Notes under the pieces: generated by a model
Database searches by the model: none
The model's input: the letters and a program-made list of their open reading frames with translations, nothing else
What the model was told of the DNA's origin: nothing
Source of the DNA: Ahaetulla prasina
Taxonomy: Eukaryota; Chordata; Lepidosauria; Squamata; Colubridae
DNA: 64,000 bases
Assembly: GCF_028640845.1 (NCBI RefSeq)
Contig: NC_080540.1
Location: 216,115,300 to 216,179,299 of the forward strand
Direction of reading: 5' to 3'
Shown here: one piece after another, positions 33,100 to 45,010 of the stretch
How the letters are laid out: every line of letters starts with the position of its first letter
Position numbering within the stretch: position 1 is the first letter of the stretch
Position numbers and translations under genes: made by a program

Positions 33100-33358
33100 G
33101 GTTTTTTTTTTATTTACATTTATATCCCGCCCTTCTCCGAAGACTCAGGGCGGCTTACAGTGTATAAGGCAATAGTCTCATTCTATTTGTATATTTACAA
33201 AGTCAACTTATTGCCCCCCCAACAATCTGGGTCCTCATTTTACCTACCTTATAAAGGATGGAAGGCTGAGTCAACCTTGGGCCGGGCTTGAACCTGCAGT
33301 AATTGCAGGCTGCTGTGTTTTAATAACAGGCTTCTTACAGCCTGAGCTACCACGGCCT
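33100..33358 (-). mobile_element. tRNA-derived SINE with an L2-like tail
   Basis: The reverse-oriented sibling of 30938-31190. Its head at the right gives ggtagctcaggctgtaagaa and gcaggttcaagcccggccc on the minus strand. The tail at the left includes the complement of ctgagtcttcggagaagggc and a T run (33104-33112). Confidence 0.8.
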
Positions 33359-33420
33359 GAGTTGATGTGAGAATGTCAAGGTGACCCATATTTTTCAGCA
33401 TCTTCAGTCCACTATTTACA

Positions 33421-36400
33421 GTTTTATTTATTTATTTATTTATTTATCAAATTTATATACCGCCCTATCTCCCGAAGGACTCAGGGCGGTGTACAGGCAT
33501 TTAAAACACATAAATACAATGTAAGAAATATAAAAACAGTTAAAAAACTTATTCTAAACGCCTATTAATTTAAAATTAAAAATATAAAATAAAAGCCAAT
33601 TTAAAAACCAGTAATTTAAAATTTAAAATTTAGCTCAGCCCTGCACAATTAAATAAATGTGTTTTAAGCCCGCGGAAGGTCCGAGGTCCGAAGCTGACGA
33701 AGACCGGGGGGTAGTTCATTCCAGAGGGTGGGGGCCCCCACAGAGAAGGCCCTTCCCCTGGGCGTCGCCAGACGACATTGCCGCGCTGACGGCACCCTGA
33801 GGAGACCCTCTCTGTGAGAGCGCACGGGTCGGTGAGAGATATTCGGTAGCAGTAGGCGGTCCCGTAGGTAACCCGGCCCAATGCCATGGAGCGCTTTAAA
33901 GGTGGTCACCAGCACCTTGAAGCGCACCCGGAAAGCCACAGGTAGCCAGTGCAGCCTGCGCAGGATGGGTGTTATACGGGAGCCACGGGGGGCTCCATCT
34001 ATCACCCGCGCAGCCGCATTCTGGACTAACTGCAGCCTCCGGATGCCCTTCAAGGGGAGCCCCATGTAGAGAGCATTGCAGTAATCCAGGCGCGACGTCA
34101 CGAGTGCGTGAGTGACCGTGCATAGGGCATCCCGGTCCAGAAAGGGGCGCAACTGGCGTACCAGGCGAACCTGGTAGAACGCTCCCCTGGAGACGGCCGT
34201 CAAATGATCTTCTAGAGACAGCCGTTCATCCAGGAGGACGCCTAAGTTGCGGACCCTTTCCATCGGGGCCAATGACTCGCCACCGATGGTCAGCCGCGGA
34301 TTTAGCTGACTGTACCGGGATGCCGGCATCCACAGCCACTCTGTCTTGGAGGGATTGAGCTTGAGCCTATTTCTCCCCATCCAGACCCGTCGGCCTCCAG
34401 GCACCGGGACAGCACTTGAAAGCTTCATTGGGGTGGTCCGGTGTAGAAAAGTACAGCTGGGTGTCATCCGATACAGCTGGTACTTCACACGAAACCACTG
34501 ATGATCTCACCCAGCGGCTTCATGTAGATGTTGAACAGGAGGCGAGAGGATCGACCCTGCGGCACCCCACAAGTGAGGCGCCTGGGGCCGACCTCTGCCC
34601 CCGTCAACACCGACTGCGACGGTCGGAGAGATAGGAGGAGAACCACCGATAGCGGTGCCTCCCACTCCCAATCCCTCCAACCGGCGCAGCAGGATACCAT
34701 GGTCGATGGTATCGAAAGCCGCTGAGAGGTCTAATAGGACCAGGGCAGAGGAGCAACCCCTATCCCTGGCCCTCAGAGATCATCCACCAACGCGACCAAA
34801 GCCGTCTCCGTGCTGTAACCGGGCGAAAACCGGACTGGAACGGGTCTAGATAGACAGTTTCATCCAGGTGCAAGGAAATTGATATGCCACCATACTCTCT
34901 ACAACCTTCGCGCGGCGGGTTGGAGACCGGACGATAATTACCTAAAACAGCCGGGTCCAGGGACGGCTTCTTCAGGAGGGCCTCACCACCGCCTCTTTCA
35001 AGGCAGGCGGAAGACACCTCCACCAAAGAAGCGGTCGAATCGCCTGGAGCCAGCCTCGTGTCACCTCTCGAGTGGCCAGCACCAGCCAAGAGGGGCACGG
35101 GTCCAGTAAACACGTGGTGGCATTCAACCTACCCAACAACCTGTCCATGTCCTCGGGAGCCACAGGGTCAAACTCATCCCAAACAATGTCACCAAGACCG
35201 CCCTCGAGCATCTCACCCGCATCACCGCAATCTTGGTCCAGACCATCCCGAAGCTGAACGATTTTATCGTATAGATAACCGTTAAACTCCTCAGCACGTC
35301 CCTGCAACGGGTCGTCCCGCTCCCCCTGGTGTAGGAGGGAGCGAGTCACCCGAAACAGGGCGGCTGGGCGGTTATCTGCCGATGCAATGAGGGAGGAGGC
35401 GTAGCTACGCCTCGCTTCCCTCAATGCCACTAGGTAAGTCCTAGTATAGGACTTCACTAGTGTCCGATCAGCTTCCGAACGGCTAGACCTCCAGGAACTC
35501 TCTAGGCGTCTTCTCCGGCGTTTCATCCCTCTCAGCTCCTCGGAGAACCAAGGAGCCGGTTGGGACCTGCGCCGGGTCAGAGGCCGCAAAGGCACGACAC
35601 GGTCTAAGGCCCCCGCCGCGGCCCGTTCCCAGGCCGCAACAAGTTCCTCAGCCGAGCCGTGAGCCAGACCCTCAGGAAATGGCCCAAGCTCCGTCCGGAA
35701 CCCATCCGGGTCCATCAGGCGCCTGGGGCGGAACCAACGTATCGGCTCCGCCTCCCTGCGGTGGTGAATGGCGGTCAGAAAGTCCAGGCGAAGAAGAGAG
35801 TGATCTGACCATGACAAAGGTTCAATGACTATTTCCTTTAAGTCCAGATCTCTCAACCACTGACTGATACAAAAATCAGATCCAGGGTGCCACCCCCAAT
35901 GTGAGTAGGGCCATCAACTACTTGGGTCAGGTCCAAGGCCGTCATGGAAGCCATGAACTCCCGAGCTGCCGTCGATGACGAGCGGAAGATGGCAAGTTAA
36001 AGTCCCCATGACTAAAAGTCTGGGGTCTCAACTACCACCCAGCCAGCATCTCCAGAAGCTCGGGCAGGGCGGCTGTCACGCAGCAAGGAGCCAGGTACGT
36101 GATCAGCAAACCCATCTGACACCTCGACCCCATCTCACAAGAGGATTCGCACCCGGCAATCTGAGGTACAGTGGTCTCCTCGGCTCTAGACTCTCTCTAA
36201 TCACAACCGCCACCCCCACCTACCCTGGGCCTCGGCTGATGGAACGCACGGAAACCCGGTGGGCACATCTCAATAAGGCACGCCCCTTCAGTGCCCAACC
36301 AGGTCTCCGTAATGCCCATAAGGTCCGCGGAACCCCTGTATAAGATCACAGACAAGGGGCTTTGTTCACCACGGACCGGCATTGCACAACATCAACGAAG

Positions 36401-37915
36401 GCCCGAGCTCTGAGGATCCTGACCATCCGGGCAGGAAAAGTCCAAGGGTCGGAGCGTGATCGCTTTCAGACATCGAGCACGCGCTCCGGAACTTGATATG
36501 ACCCTCGCTTCGCCATACCTGCCTCTCCCACTTACCGTGTCAATAGAACCACCCTCACAGATAGGAACACTCCTCCCCTAACCTACGAACCTGGTAGAGA
36601 AAAACCGCCCTGTGAGCATGTGCAGGAACTGGCCCCTACCCGACGGGTTACCCCATTACCCGCCTTACCCTCCCACCCCTTAAAATTCCTCTCTAAAAAC
36701 CCCACAGGCTCTTCTTTTCGCATGCCACCTCTGTGGGTCCCAAGACCCGTCATGGAGGCCGGCCCTTGATAACGAGGAGGGCCATTCCTGCGACGGGGCA
36801 CCTCGCAGGCGCAAGAGTTCACAAGCTGAGTAGCGCATAACAACTGAAGATAGACAGATAAAATATAAAATCGGCAATACAAAGGGTCCATCTCCGAGTG
36901 GCAAAAGTGTCATGATATGATGGTAATCCAAAATGAGGATGGGCTTCAGATGGAAAAACAAAGCAAAGAGGACAGTCTAGATGGCAGTCTGCCCAAGCCT
37001 CATCCAAACATCCTGGAACGGGGGTGGGGGTACATCGGTCGTGGCACATGTCCTCCTCTGTCCCCAAGCAAGTCTCACGCCTCCCCCCAATAGCCCAAAT
37101 AGGGCCAGTCCCAGCCATAAAGATCTCAAATGGCAAGGGGGGAGGCATAGCTGGAATTACAGCAGTCACGAGATGGTTTCGCAGGGACAAATCAAAGATC
37201 AAAGATACCTCCGTCGCCTCCCCCAAAGTCCTCCAACATCTGCTTCCAAAAATGGCCAGAAAACTACCGTCCAGGGGGTTACCTCCATCTCCATCTCTAA
37301 CACCCCCCTAGTAGATCCAACCATCCCGGAAGCCAGATCTCTCCGAAACTTCTCCTTCCAGGAGGCCAAGCCTGTCCAAATGGCTGAGCCTCCCCAGGAG
37401 GCCGGAGGATGTGAAGGGGCCAAGTTCGCAAACTGGCAACAGGGGAAAGGCCGGGAAAACCGGAAAAGCCGGAAAAACTCCAACATCGTGGAGGATGGAA
37501 AATCCAGGTCGTCCCAGATCGTGACCAAACCTCCCTGCTTGAGAGGAAGCCAACGGCCCGGCTAAAAATCCGGCAGAACTGGAACTCCAGGCTGAAACTC
37601 CAGGCCGAAACTCCAGGCCGAAACTCCAGGCCGAAAAGCCGACAGACTGACAAGCTGACTCATCGCCCCACCTCCTTAAGCCTGGAAAACATGGCCACCG
37701 CAGTCCACCGCTCCGCCGTCCCAGCCTCGTTCTCGGCAACCGCGGGTATAAAAAGATCCGAAGACCTCTCCCGCGGCTGCCAGAGAGATGATGCACCGGG
37801 CTGGGAAAGGCAGGCAGCTAAGCAGGCGGTCCAGGCGTCGCCATCCTCGGAGAACCGCCCGATCGCCGAAGGTAAATCTTCAGCGCCGCGCCATCTTGCG
37901 CATGCGCAGAGCCTC
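33421..37915 (-). mobile_element. Near full-length L2-clade LINE, decayed
   Basis: The sense strand is minus. A GC-rich 5' region (about 36500-37915, including a short tandem repeat at 37579-37637) is followed by ORF2 fragments in endonuclease then RT order. The 3' UTR contains gggcggtatataaatt and an (ATTT)n tail at 33421-33447. About 4.5 kb. The 5' boundary is approximate. The adjoining L1 at 37965 is a separate insertion. Confidence 0.8.
33664..36382 (-). pseudogene. L2 ORF2 (endonuclease and reverse transcriptase), broken
   Basis: From 36382 downward the endonuclease appears as DLMGITETWLG (catalytic Glu). From 35856 come SWSDHSLLRLDFLTA (the Asp-His motif) and the linker to RT (LRGMKRRRRRLESSWRSS, then GRAEEFNGYLYDK). 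RT blocks are then fragmented: LGNYRPVSNPP, FQSGFRP, RLTCGVPQG, and SLAPMERVRNLGVLLDERLS. The C-terminal block (FLDRDALCTVTHALVTSRLD, then YCNALYMGLPLKG and WNELPPGLRQL) is open at 34488-33664. Indels disrupt the RT palm, so the YADD motif is not in a usable frame. The order and motifs match the better copy at 48792-50563. Confidence 0.8.
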
Positions 37916-38341
37916 ATTTTGCCTTGTAAATGTTGTCATCTCTTCATTACCTGACTAATTTTTATTTTTTTTTTATTTATTTTTTTTATTCAAAAAGTTT
38001 TACAAAATTTTTTTCCCCCCTTTCCCCCCCTCCTCCCCTCCTTCGCAACCCTCCCCCGACTTCCCGGAACAAGCACAAGGTATAGTTAAAAGTAAAACAA
38101 ACATATGCTAAAAAATTTTCGTCCCAACTTAATTATACCCCTACAATCATCAATTCCTAACTTCCCCCCAAAGCAATCAAACATAATACATCATAATCAT
38201 TCAAAAACAGTCTGATAACTCTTAGTCTGATATCTACGTTTAATATAGTCAATCCATTTTTTCCATTCCTTTAAGTATCTTTCTTGCGTATTGTCTTTCA
38301 AAAGGCTGATATCTTAGCCATCTCAGCCAAATTGGCAACTT

Positions 38342-41300
38342 TCAATATCCATTCTTGTATTGTTGGTACTTCTTTTTCTTCCAATATTGTCCTATTAGTA
38401 ATCTTGCTGCAGTTATTAGATTTAAAATCAATTTAGTCTCAATTACTGTACAATCCGTAATAATTCCCAACAAGAAAAATTGCGGCAGGAACTTTATCTT
38501 CTTTTTCAGAACATTTTGTAAAATCCACCAAATTTTTATCCAAAAGGCCTTTATGTCCTTACAAGTCCACCAAATGTGAAAATATGTAGCGTCATCACAA
38601 TTACATCTCCAACATTTTGCTTGCATTTCTGGATACATAACCGATAATTTTTAGGATCTAGATGCCATCTATAAAACATTTTATAAAAATTTTCCCTCAG
38701 ATTCTGTGCCTGCGTGAATTTAACATTTCTAACCCAAATTCTTTCCCACGTTTCCAATAATATTGGCTCCTGAAAATTTTGTGCCCACTTTATCATACAG
38801 TCCTTTACCAAGTCCCTTTCAGAATCTATTTCAAGTAACACATTATACAATCTCTTTATGTACTCCTGAGACTGATTTCTAATTTGCTTTACCAAATTTC
38901 CCTCGTTCTGCTCTATACCAATTTTCTGATCTCCCTTCCATCTAGCACGTAATTGCTCATATTGAAACCAAGTATAATTTTTCCCTTCCTCTCTTAATAC
39001 TTGCAGAGATTTTAACTGCAAATTACCTCTTTCAGTATACAAAAGATCTTTATATGTAATCATTTCCTGCTTCTGTTCTATGTTTATATTTTCTACTGTA
39101 TGTCTAGGACATGCCCATATAGGAACCTTATAATTTAGTTTATAAGAGTATTTTTCCAAACACAGAAGGGCATTTCTTAGCACATGATTCTTAAAGGCCT
39201 TATCCACTTTTTGTCATAAATTAAATATGCATGCCATCCATATAACAAATCATAACCTTCTATATTCAAAATTCTGTCCTCTGTTAAATTAAACCAATCA
39301 CTTATTGCAGAGAGCAGCTGCTTCATAATATAATTTAAAATTAGGCATTTTAAACCTCCCTTTCCGAGAATCTTGAATTATTTTCATTTTAACCCTAGCT
39401 TTTTACCTTCCCATATAAATTTGTTAATTCCTTCTGCCATTCCTCAAGATTCTTATCTTTCTTAATTATTGGTATCATCTGAAAGAGGAATAAAAATCTA
39501 GGTAAAACATTCATTTTAATAGCAGCAATTCTCCCCAGCAAAGATAATTGCAATTTTTCCAAACAATCAACTCCTTCTGAACTTTTGCCATAAAACCTCA
39601 TAGTTATTCTTATACAATTTCACATTTGATGACGTAATATAAACCCTAAGTACTTAACCTTCTTTACAATTTCAAATCCTGTTACTTCCTCTAGTTTTTC
39701 TTTCTGTTGTCTGGCCATATTTTTATTATCACTTTTGTCTTTTCTGATTTACCTTAAACCCTGAGACATTCCCATATTGATCAATTATTTCCAACAAAGA
39801 TTTACTAGAATTTATAGGGTTTGTTAAAGTAATCACCAAATCATCTGCAAAAGCTCTTAACTTATATTCATACTGTCTAACTCTAATTCCTCTATCTCCT
39901 TGACTTCTCGTATTTTATCCAATAATGGTTCTAGAGTTAAAATAAACAATAATGGTGATAAAGGACATCCCTGTCTTGTTCCTTTCGCAATCTTAAAAGG
40001 TTCTGTTAAGCTACCATTGATTATAATCTGTGCTGTTTGCTCTCCATAAATTGCCCTAATTATTCTTAAAAAACCATCTCCAAATTGCATCTTTTCTATT
40101 AATTTAAATAAAAAATCCCAATGCAATCGATCAAAAGCTTTCTCTGCATCGAGAAAAATAAATGCTGCTGGAATAAAATTTTTCTTTTCTAAGTACTCCA
40201 GTAAATTAACAATCTGCCTAACATTATTCCTCATCTGTCTCCCTTTTATAAATCCAGATTGATCATTATGAATTCTTCGCTGCAGAATCAACATTAATCT
40301 ATTAGCTATTATTTTAACAAAATCTTATAATCATTATTTAAAAGTGAGATTGGCCTATAATTCCCAGGTTTAGAACAATCCTGTTCCTCTTTTGGTATCA
40401 ATGAAATAAAGAGGTTCTCCATGAGGGGAATTCTCCTAGTTGTATCTGATTAAATAATTCCTTAAGTGGACCTAACATCTCATCCTGTAAATTCCTATAA
40501 TAACTAACTGTAAGCCCATCCGTACCAGGAGTTTTCCCCATTTTAATTGTTTAATTACCAAAATAATTTCTTCCGAGGTTATAGGCGATTCAATTCATCC
40601 GTTTGTTCTAAAGTTAAATTTTAACCTTATATTCCTTCAAATATTATCAATATCCCTATTCAATATATTATCTTTAAGATATAAATTTGTATAATATTCT
40701 AAAAAAGCTTTTTTAATTTTATCCTGTTGATATCTCTCTTTACCTTTGTATTCTATTTTTTCTATAGTACGTTGTTTTTGTCTTTTCCTTAAAGTGTATG
40801 CTAACCACCTACCAGGTCTATTTGCGTTACAAAAGTATTATGTTTGGCTTATTGTATATTTGTTGCCACCTGATCAGCCATTATCATATTAAATTGATTC
40901 TGTAGTAACTTTATTGCATCTTTAAGTTTTTGATCATGTGGGTTATGTATTAATAATTGTTGTTTCTTATAAATTTCCTCTTCTAAATACCTACGCTGTC
41001 TTTGTTGCTTATTTCTCTGTCTATTATTAAGATATATTAATACACCTCTCATAAAAGCTTTACTGCAGTCCCAAACCATTTCTATCGATGTTTCATTATT
41101 CAAATTATAATCAAAAAATTCTTTCATCTGTTATTTACATTGATTTACATTATCCTGATATCTAAACAAATTTTCATTTAATCTCCAAGTTCTTCTACCC
41201 TCTTTTCCATATTGCAATTCCATCCAAACAGGACTATGATCAGACAAACATCTTGGAAATATCTTAGTTTTCTTCACCCTAAAAAGCAAATCATTAGAAA

Positions 41301-41912
41301 TTAAAATAAAATCAATACGTGAGAAGGATTGATGCCTATCAGAGAAAAAGTATAGTCTCTTTCCTCCAAATTCGCAGTCTCCATACATCTCTTAACACAA
41401 AATCTTCTATCATATCAAAAAAGGATTTAGGCAGCTTTGCATGTGCAGGTATCTTCTTGGAAGAAGTTCTCTTGTCCTTTCGTGTATCTATTACTCCATT
41501 CCAATCTCCCAATATAATACACGATTTATAATCCCATAGAGTCAACTTATCATATAACAATCTATAAATTTTTCCTGTTGCTGGTTGGGTGCATATATAC
41601 CAAGCAAGAGAGTCCTTTTTGTTTCTATTGTAAGTTCAATAGCAATATATCTACCATAAATATCTGCCTCTATTAACTTGGCTGGTATATCTTTTCTCAA
41701 ATAAACCACTATGCCATGTTTTTCTCCAAAGCTGAAGCAACAAAATGTTTACCTAACTTTGAGTTTATTAGGTACTTTTGATCTGATAATTTAATATGCT
41801 TTCTTGTAAGCAAATAACATCATTTTAAATTGTTTCAAATAATGAAATATTTTCTTCTCTTCTGAGCTGAGTTCAAACCATTGACATTCCAAGTCAAGAT
41901 TTTATTTGCCAT
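38342..41912 (-). pseudogene. L1 ORF2 (EN-RT), several frameshifts
   Basis: It begins at ATG 41912 (MANKILTWNVNGLNSAQKRR), overlapping ORF1 by 11 bases. The endonuclease motifs SCIILGDWNGVID and SRIDFILISNDLL, then LSDHSPVWMELQ, are present in two frames (41560-41131). RT blocks include HNDQSGFIKGRQMRN, FIFLDAEKAFDRLHWDFLF and GTRQGCPLSPLLFILTLEPL (40294-39857). The C-terminal part continues with [31 protein letters not shown] and AKCWRCNCDDATYFHIWW to about 38342. At least five frame changes or stops interrupt it, so no full-length EN-RT is made. A usual L1 ORF2 is ~1,250 residues, and the span here fits that length. ORF2p nicks DNA and reverse-transcribes its own mRNA. Confidence 0.85.
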
Positions 41913-42969
41913 TACTGGGCTGCTGAAGCCTTTGGGCAATCAACTGAAGATCGTCCTCCCGTATCTTCGGCCGTGCTCCTCCCACCGCTTCTGTAGCAGA
42001 GTCCTGAACTTTACTTTGAGTTTGTTGCTCCTTTTCTTTACGCTTAAGGGCTCCCCTCGTCAGTCTTTGTTCTTGTGGTTGTTCCTCTGATGGTAACATC
42101 ACTGGAATCACCTCAGCTTCCACACCCATTTGAGTCTCTTGAATTCTTTTTTCTATTATTTCTATTTCAAATTTCAGCACTGTAGAAAGAAAATCTTTGG
42201 CCTTAAGCACTGTGTCAATACGATATCTTCTTCCCTGATAATACACTGTCAAGCCAACTGGAACCTCCCATCTAAATTGAATCTGGTATTTCTTAAGTTC
42301 TTGTGTAAAAAATGTAAAGTCTTTTCTATCCCTTAACATCTTGGGAGGGATCTCTTTCAAAACCTTCAACTCCTGTTCCCCTATTTTCAAATTTTTCTGA
42401 AAAGCAACTTGCAAAATTTGATTCCTCACTGTTCTTTTCAAAAAATAAACCACGATGTCTCTAGGAAGTTTCTTTTGCCTAGCAATCCAAGAATTAACTC
42501 TATAAATTTTGTCAATTTGATAAACAACCTCTTGTGGATCAAGTTCAATAAATTCAGCCAGAGCTTCTGATAAAGTTTTTTTTAAATCTTCCCCTTTTTC
42601 CTCATTCAAACCCCTAATTCTCAGAGCTCCTTCCATCATTCTATACTGCATCACCACCACTTGATCTTCATTTTTATCCAATTTAATTTGCATTCCCCCC
42701 ATTCTATTTTCTATTTGTTGATTTGACTGAACAATTTCTTGCACCTCCTCCTCCACCACCTCCAATCTTTTTGCCAAACCTTGAAAAGCCATCAGGATAT
42801 CTTCTCTTATTTTTTTATTATTCTCTTTTATTTCTTCTCTTATTTTCTCATTATTATCCATAATCTCCTTAAACCTTTCTTCAGACACTTTCCCTTGCTC
42901 TTTAATCAGATCTTCTAAAGCTAGTTCAGAACCCCTTCTGCCCCCAGTCTTAGGTGGTTTAGTAGCCAT
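41902..42969 (-). CDS. L1 ORF1p, intact (355 aa)
   Basis: This is the clearest complete coding frame in the window. The start ATG at 42969 (MATKPPKTGG) is preferred over the in-frame GTG at 42987. Residues ~20-120 are a long heptad coiled coil (ERFKEIMDNNEKIREEIKEN, then LAKRLEVVEEEVQEI). Residues ~125-220 are an RRM-like domain (GALRIRGLNEEKGEDL, then LPRDIVVYFLKRTVRNQIL). Residues ~225-300 are the C-terminal domain (EIPPKMLRDRKDFTFFTQEL, then IQFRWEVP). A basic tail follows (RLTRGALKRKEKEQQ). This is the Transposase_22-type ORF1p order. The protein forms trimers, coats L1 RNA and acts as a chaperone in cytoplasmic particles. Its stop codon lies inside the start region of ORF2 (ATGGCAAATAA). 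An intact ORF1 beside a broken ORF2 means the copy is immobile on its own but could express ORF1p. Confidence 0.9.
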   Translation of the reverse strand: MATKPPKTGGRRGSELALEDLIKEQGKVSEERFKEIMDNNEKIREEIKENNKKIREDILMAFQGLAKRLEVVEEEVQEIVQSNQQIENRMGGMQIKLDKNEDQVVVMQYRMMEGALRIRGLNEEKGEDLKKTLSEALAEFIELDPQEVVYQIDKIYRVNSWIARQKKLPRDIVVYFLKRTVRNQILQVAFQKNLKIGEQELKVLKEIPPKMLRDRKDFTFFTQELKKYQIQFRWEVPVGLTVYYQGRRYRIDTVLKAKDFLSTVLKFEIEIIEKRIQETQMGVEAEVIPVMLPSEEQPQEQRLTRGALKRKEKEQQTQSKVQDSATEAVGGARPKIREDDLQLIAQRLQQPSNGK

Positions 42970-43572
42970 TTCAGTTTTAAAATTCACAAAATATAAGTCT
43001 AGAAACTTCTCTTTTCCCCTTTAAGTATAGGAGAGCTCAGTTCACTTCATTAAAATCCACACATAACTTTTCTTATCTTCTTATTCGTCATTTTCACTCC
43101 CGTTCAGGCGCCATCTTTAAGAGTCAATTAAAACAAAGGAGAAAAAAAAAATTTCTCTTTTTTAAAAGGTAGAAGTCCGGAAATCAGAAATACTTGCAAT
43201 CCAATAATCGTCCGCTTGCACTCATTCCGTCTGCTTAAAGAGATCCATAAAGATAAGACAATTAGCAGAGATGGACACCTTCTTCTTTTCCTGCTTTTGC
43301 AGACACGCACTGAAGTCGGAGATGGCAGGAATATTTATGGGACCCGTCGACCCTTCGAGGCTCTGCTTAATTAAAACAAAGCCTCTGGGGAGGTCTACCA
43401 ACATTTCCTGCGCTCTTATCTTCCCCCTTTCATCCAGGGAAAAAGATTAAAGCCGGCTTTTCCTGGCTTTTACGATGTTCAGTGCGGAGCCCCTTTAATT
43501 AGGGCTCAGCGAAGAGGTGGAGCCACCCGGAAGTCCTACCTGACTAATTTTTAGTCTGTTGGGAATTGCGTC

Positions 43573-44258
43573 TGTTCTGATGTAGGCTTCCTGATACAGT
43601 AAAAGCACACAATGAGTCCCAAAAACCCTCTTATTTATTTCAACGGCTGTGAATTCTGCTCATTCAGAGCCTGTTCATTCTCAATCTGTTCATTCACAGA
43701 TGAGTCCCAAATAGTTGTAAAGAGTCCAACAAAAGTCTGCCACAGTTCTTCTGATAAGACCAATAAACACCCACCTTTATCTCCCTTGACACACTGCCAA
43801 GACCTAATTGGCAATTAACTTTGCAAGGCCACACGGAACACAGATTCATCACAGAGCTGCAGTCTTGAAACTGGCCAGCATGAACAACAGTTGCTTCCTG
43901 CAAAGGCCCATGTGCCTTTGCTTCTCCTTTATGTCTTATGGGAGGGGCCAATCATCTCCAAGCCCTACTCCCAAGTCGATCCTTTTGTTTTAACTGTTCT
44001 TGCCTTCCGGCAGCTCTGCGCATACGTGCGCTGGGAACAGGCTCCCCCTGTTCCTCTGCCTTGTTGATATTTGACTCTGGAGGCTCCAGAGTCTGCACAT
44101 AACTCCCAAATGGCCCCGGCCCCGGCCCCATCTCTGTCTCCGATGCAGAGCCCTTGTCCGAGCCTTCCCCAGACTCCAGGATTGGCCCATTTTCCTCCCC
44201 AGCCTCCTCACTGTCTGACTCTGCTGCCAGCTGCACAGGCCGCCAGTGGACCACAACA
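43573..44258 (-). mobile_element. Solo LTR, family A (copy A4)
   Basis: It begins tgttctgatgtaggcttcct and ends gtggaccacaaca on the plus strand, the reverse of the A1 copy. The flanks gcgtc and acgtg agree only in the central CGT. It lies 19 bp from the L1 target duplication. A long open frame occupies its sense 5' edge (44254-43952). Confidence 0.75.
43952..44254 (-). CDS. LTR A edge ORF (100 codons), function unknown
   Basis: The frame is open from the LTR's sense 5' edge and ends at a stop after LGSRAWR. The first ~75 residues are acidic (AAESDSEEAGEE, then ESGEGSDKGSASETEMGPGP) and the last ~25 are basic (MRRAAGRQEQLKQKD). Copies A1, A2 and A3 keep the basic motif MRRxARRQEQL or close forms, and A2 and A3 differ from A4 by whole-codon deletions over part of the frame. 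That points to past selection on a protein, most simply the C-terminus of an internal ORF continuing into the 3' LTR. The initiating codon is not ATG, which agrees with its being a read-in frame. No enzyme motif is visible. Confidence 0.4.
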   Translation of the reverse strand: MVHWRPVQLAAESDSEEAGEENGPILESGEGSDKGSASETEMGPGPGPFGSYVQTLEPPESNINKAEEQGEPVPSARMRRAAGRQEQLKQKDRLGSRAWR

Positions 44259-44263
44259 ACGTG

Positions 44264-45008
44264 AGAAAGTCAGCTTCCACCTTACTCTTGGTTCTGGCAG
44301 ATTTCATCACGCCTGAAAATACGATCTCTAGCTACTGAAAGGTAGCACGCTTTCTCTAGCATGGCAATGGAAAACAAGAACGGCGTTGAAATCAAGCTGC
44401 TCAAATGCCATCCTTTTCAGAGCTAGAGAATAATATGTGGGCCTGTTTTTCTTTTCCTTATATAAAATGTAGGACTGCCAAATTTAACTTCACACAAAAT
44501 ATTATTTCCTCTGGCAAAATAGAAACAAGAGCTTCAAAGGGTCACGGGCGCATTATAACCTTTTCTCATTTTTAAGTGTGGGATTGATTTCCCCCCCCCC
44601 CCCTTCCCAATGTACAGTTTTGTAAGGTAAGCCCTTCATGAAAGATTTCTTTATGAAGATTAAAATGTATTTTTCAGTGGATTTTTATTCCACGTGTTGA
44701 ATAGTAATCTTGTTTACGAAATTACTGGAGTGTAAATTAGAGTTTATTTTTTGAACTGTGCATACACATTTCACAAAAAAGTTGATATTTTAATCACATT
44801 TGAACAACAGATATTCATAATTGCCTTATTTTATTATTTATTATTTGATTTTTATCCTTTCATTTCTTTAAGAAGCTTTGTAAATCACAGCTAAACGCAA
44901 AGCCAAAAATCCTGATCCAGATAGTGACAGGGTTCAAAGTAACCCCCAACGAAAGAAGACTCATAACCAGCGAACCCTTTGTTAAAGTAAGTGCAGCCCA
45001 CCTCTGAT
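44264..45008. other. AT-rich sequence with a poly-C run
   Basis: A C14 run near 44590-44603. Otherwise nothing recognised. Confidence 0.4.
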
Positions 45009-45010
45009 TA

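Larger units (their letters stand above)
37965..43536 (-). mobile_element. Full-length L1 LINE, 5.6 kb, with 17-bp TSD
   Basis: The direct repeat tacctgactaattttta lies at 37948-37964 and 43537-43553. The sense strand is minus. A GC-rich 5' UTR (43536 to about 42970) is followed by intact ORF1, an overlapping ORF2 with frameshifts, a C-rich (sense G-rich) 3' UTR and a poly(A) tail read as T-rich sequence at 37965-37990. It belongs to the same subfamily as 19687-21365. Confidence 0.9.

Noticed and set aside
33881..35285. Plus-strand open frames across the L2 elements (also at 49087-50050 and 53049-53518)
   Set aside because: Antisense shadows of the GC-rich L2 coding strand, recurring at the same place in each L2 copy.
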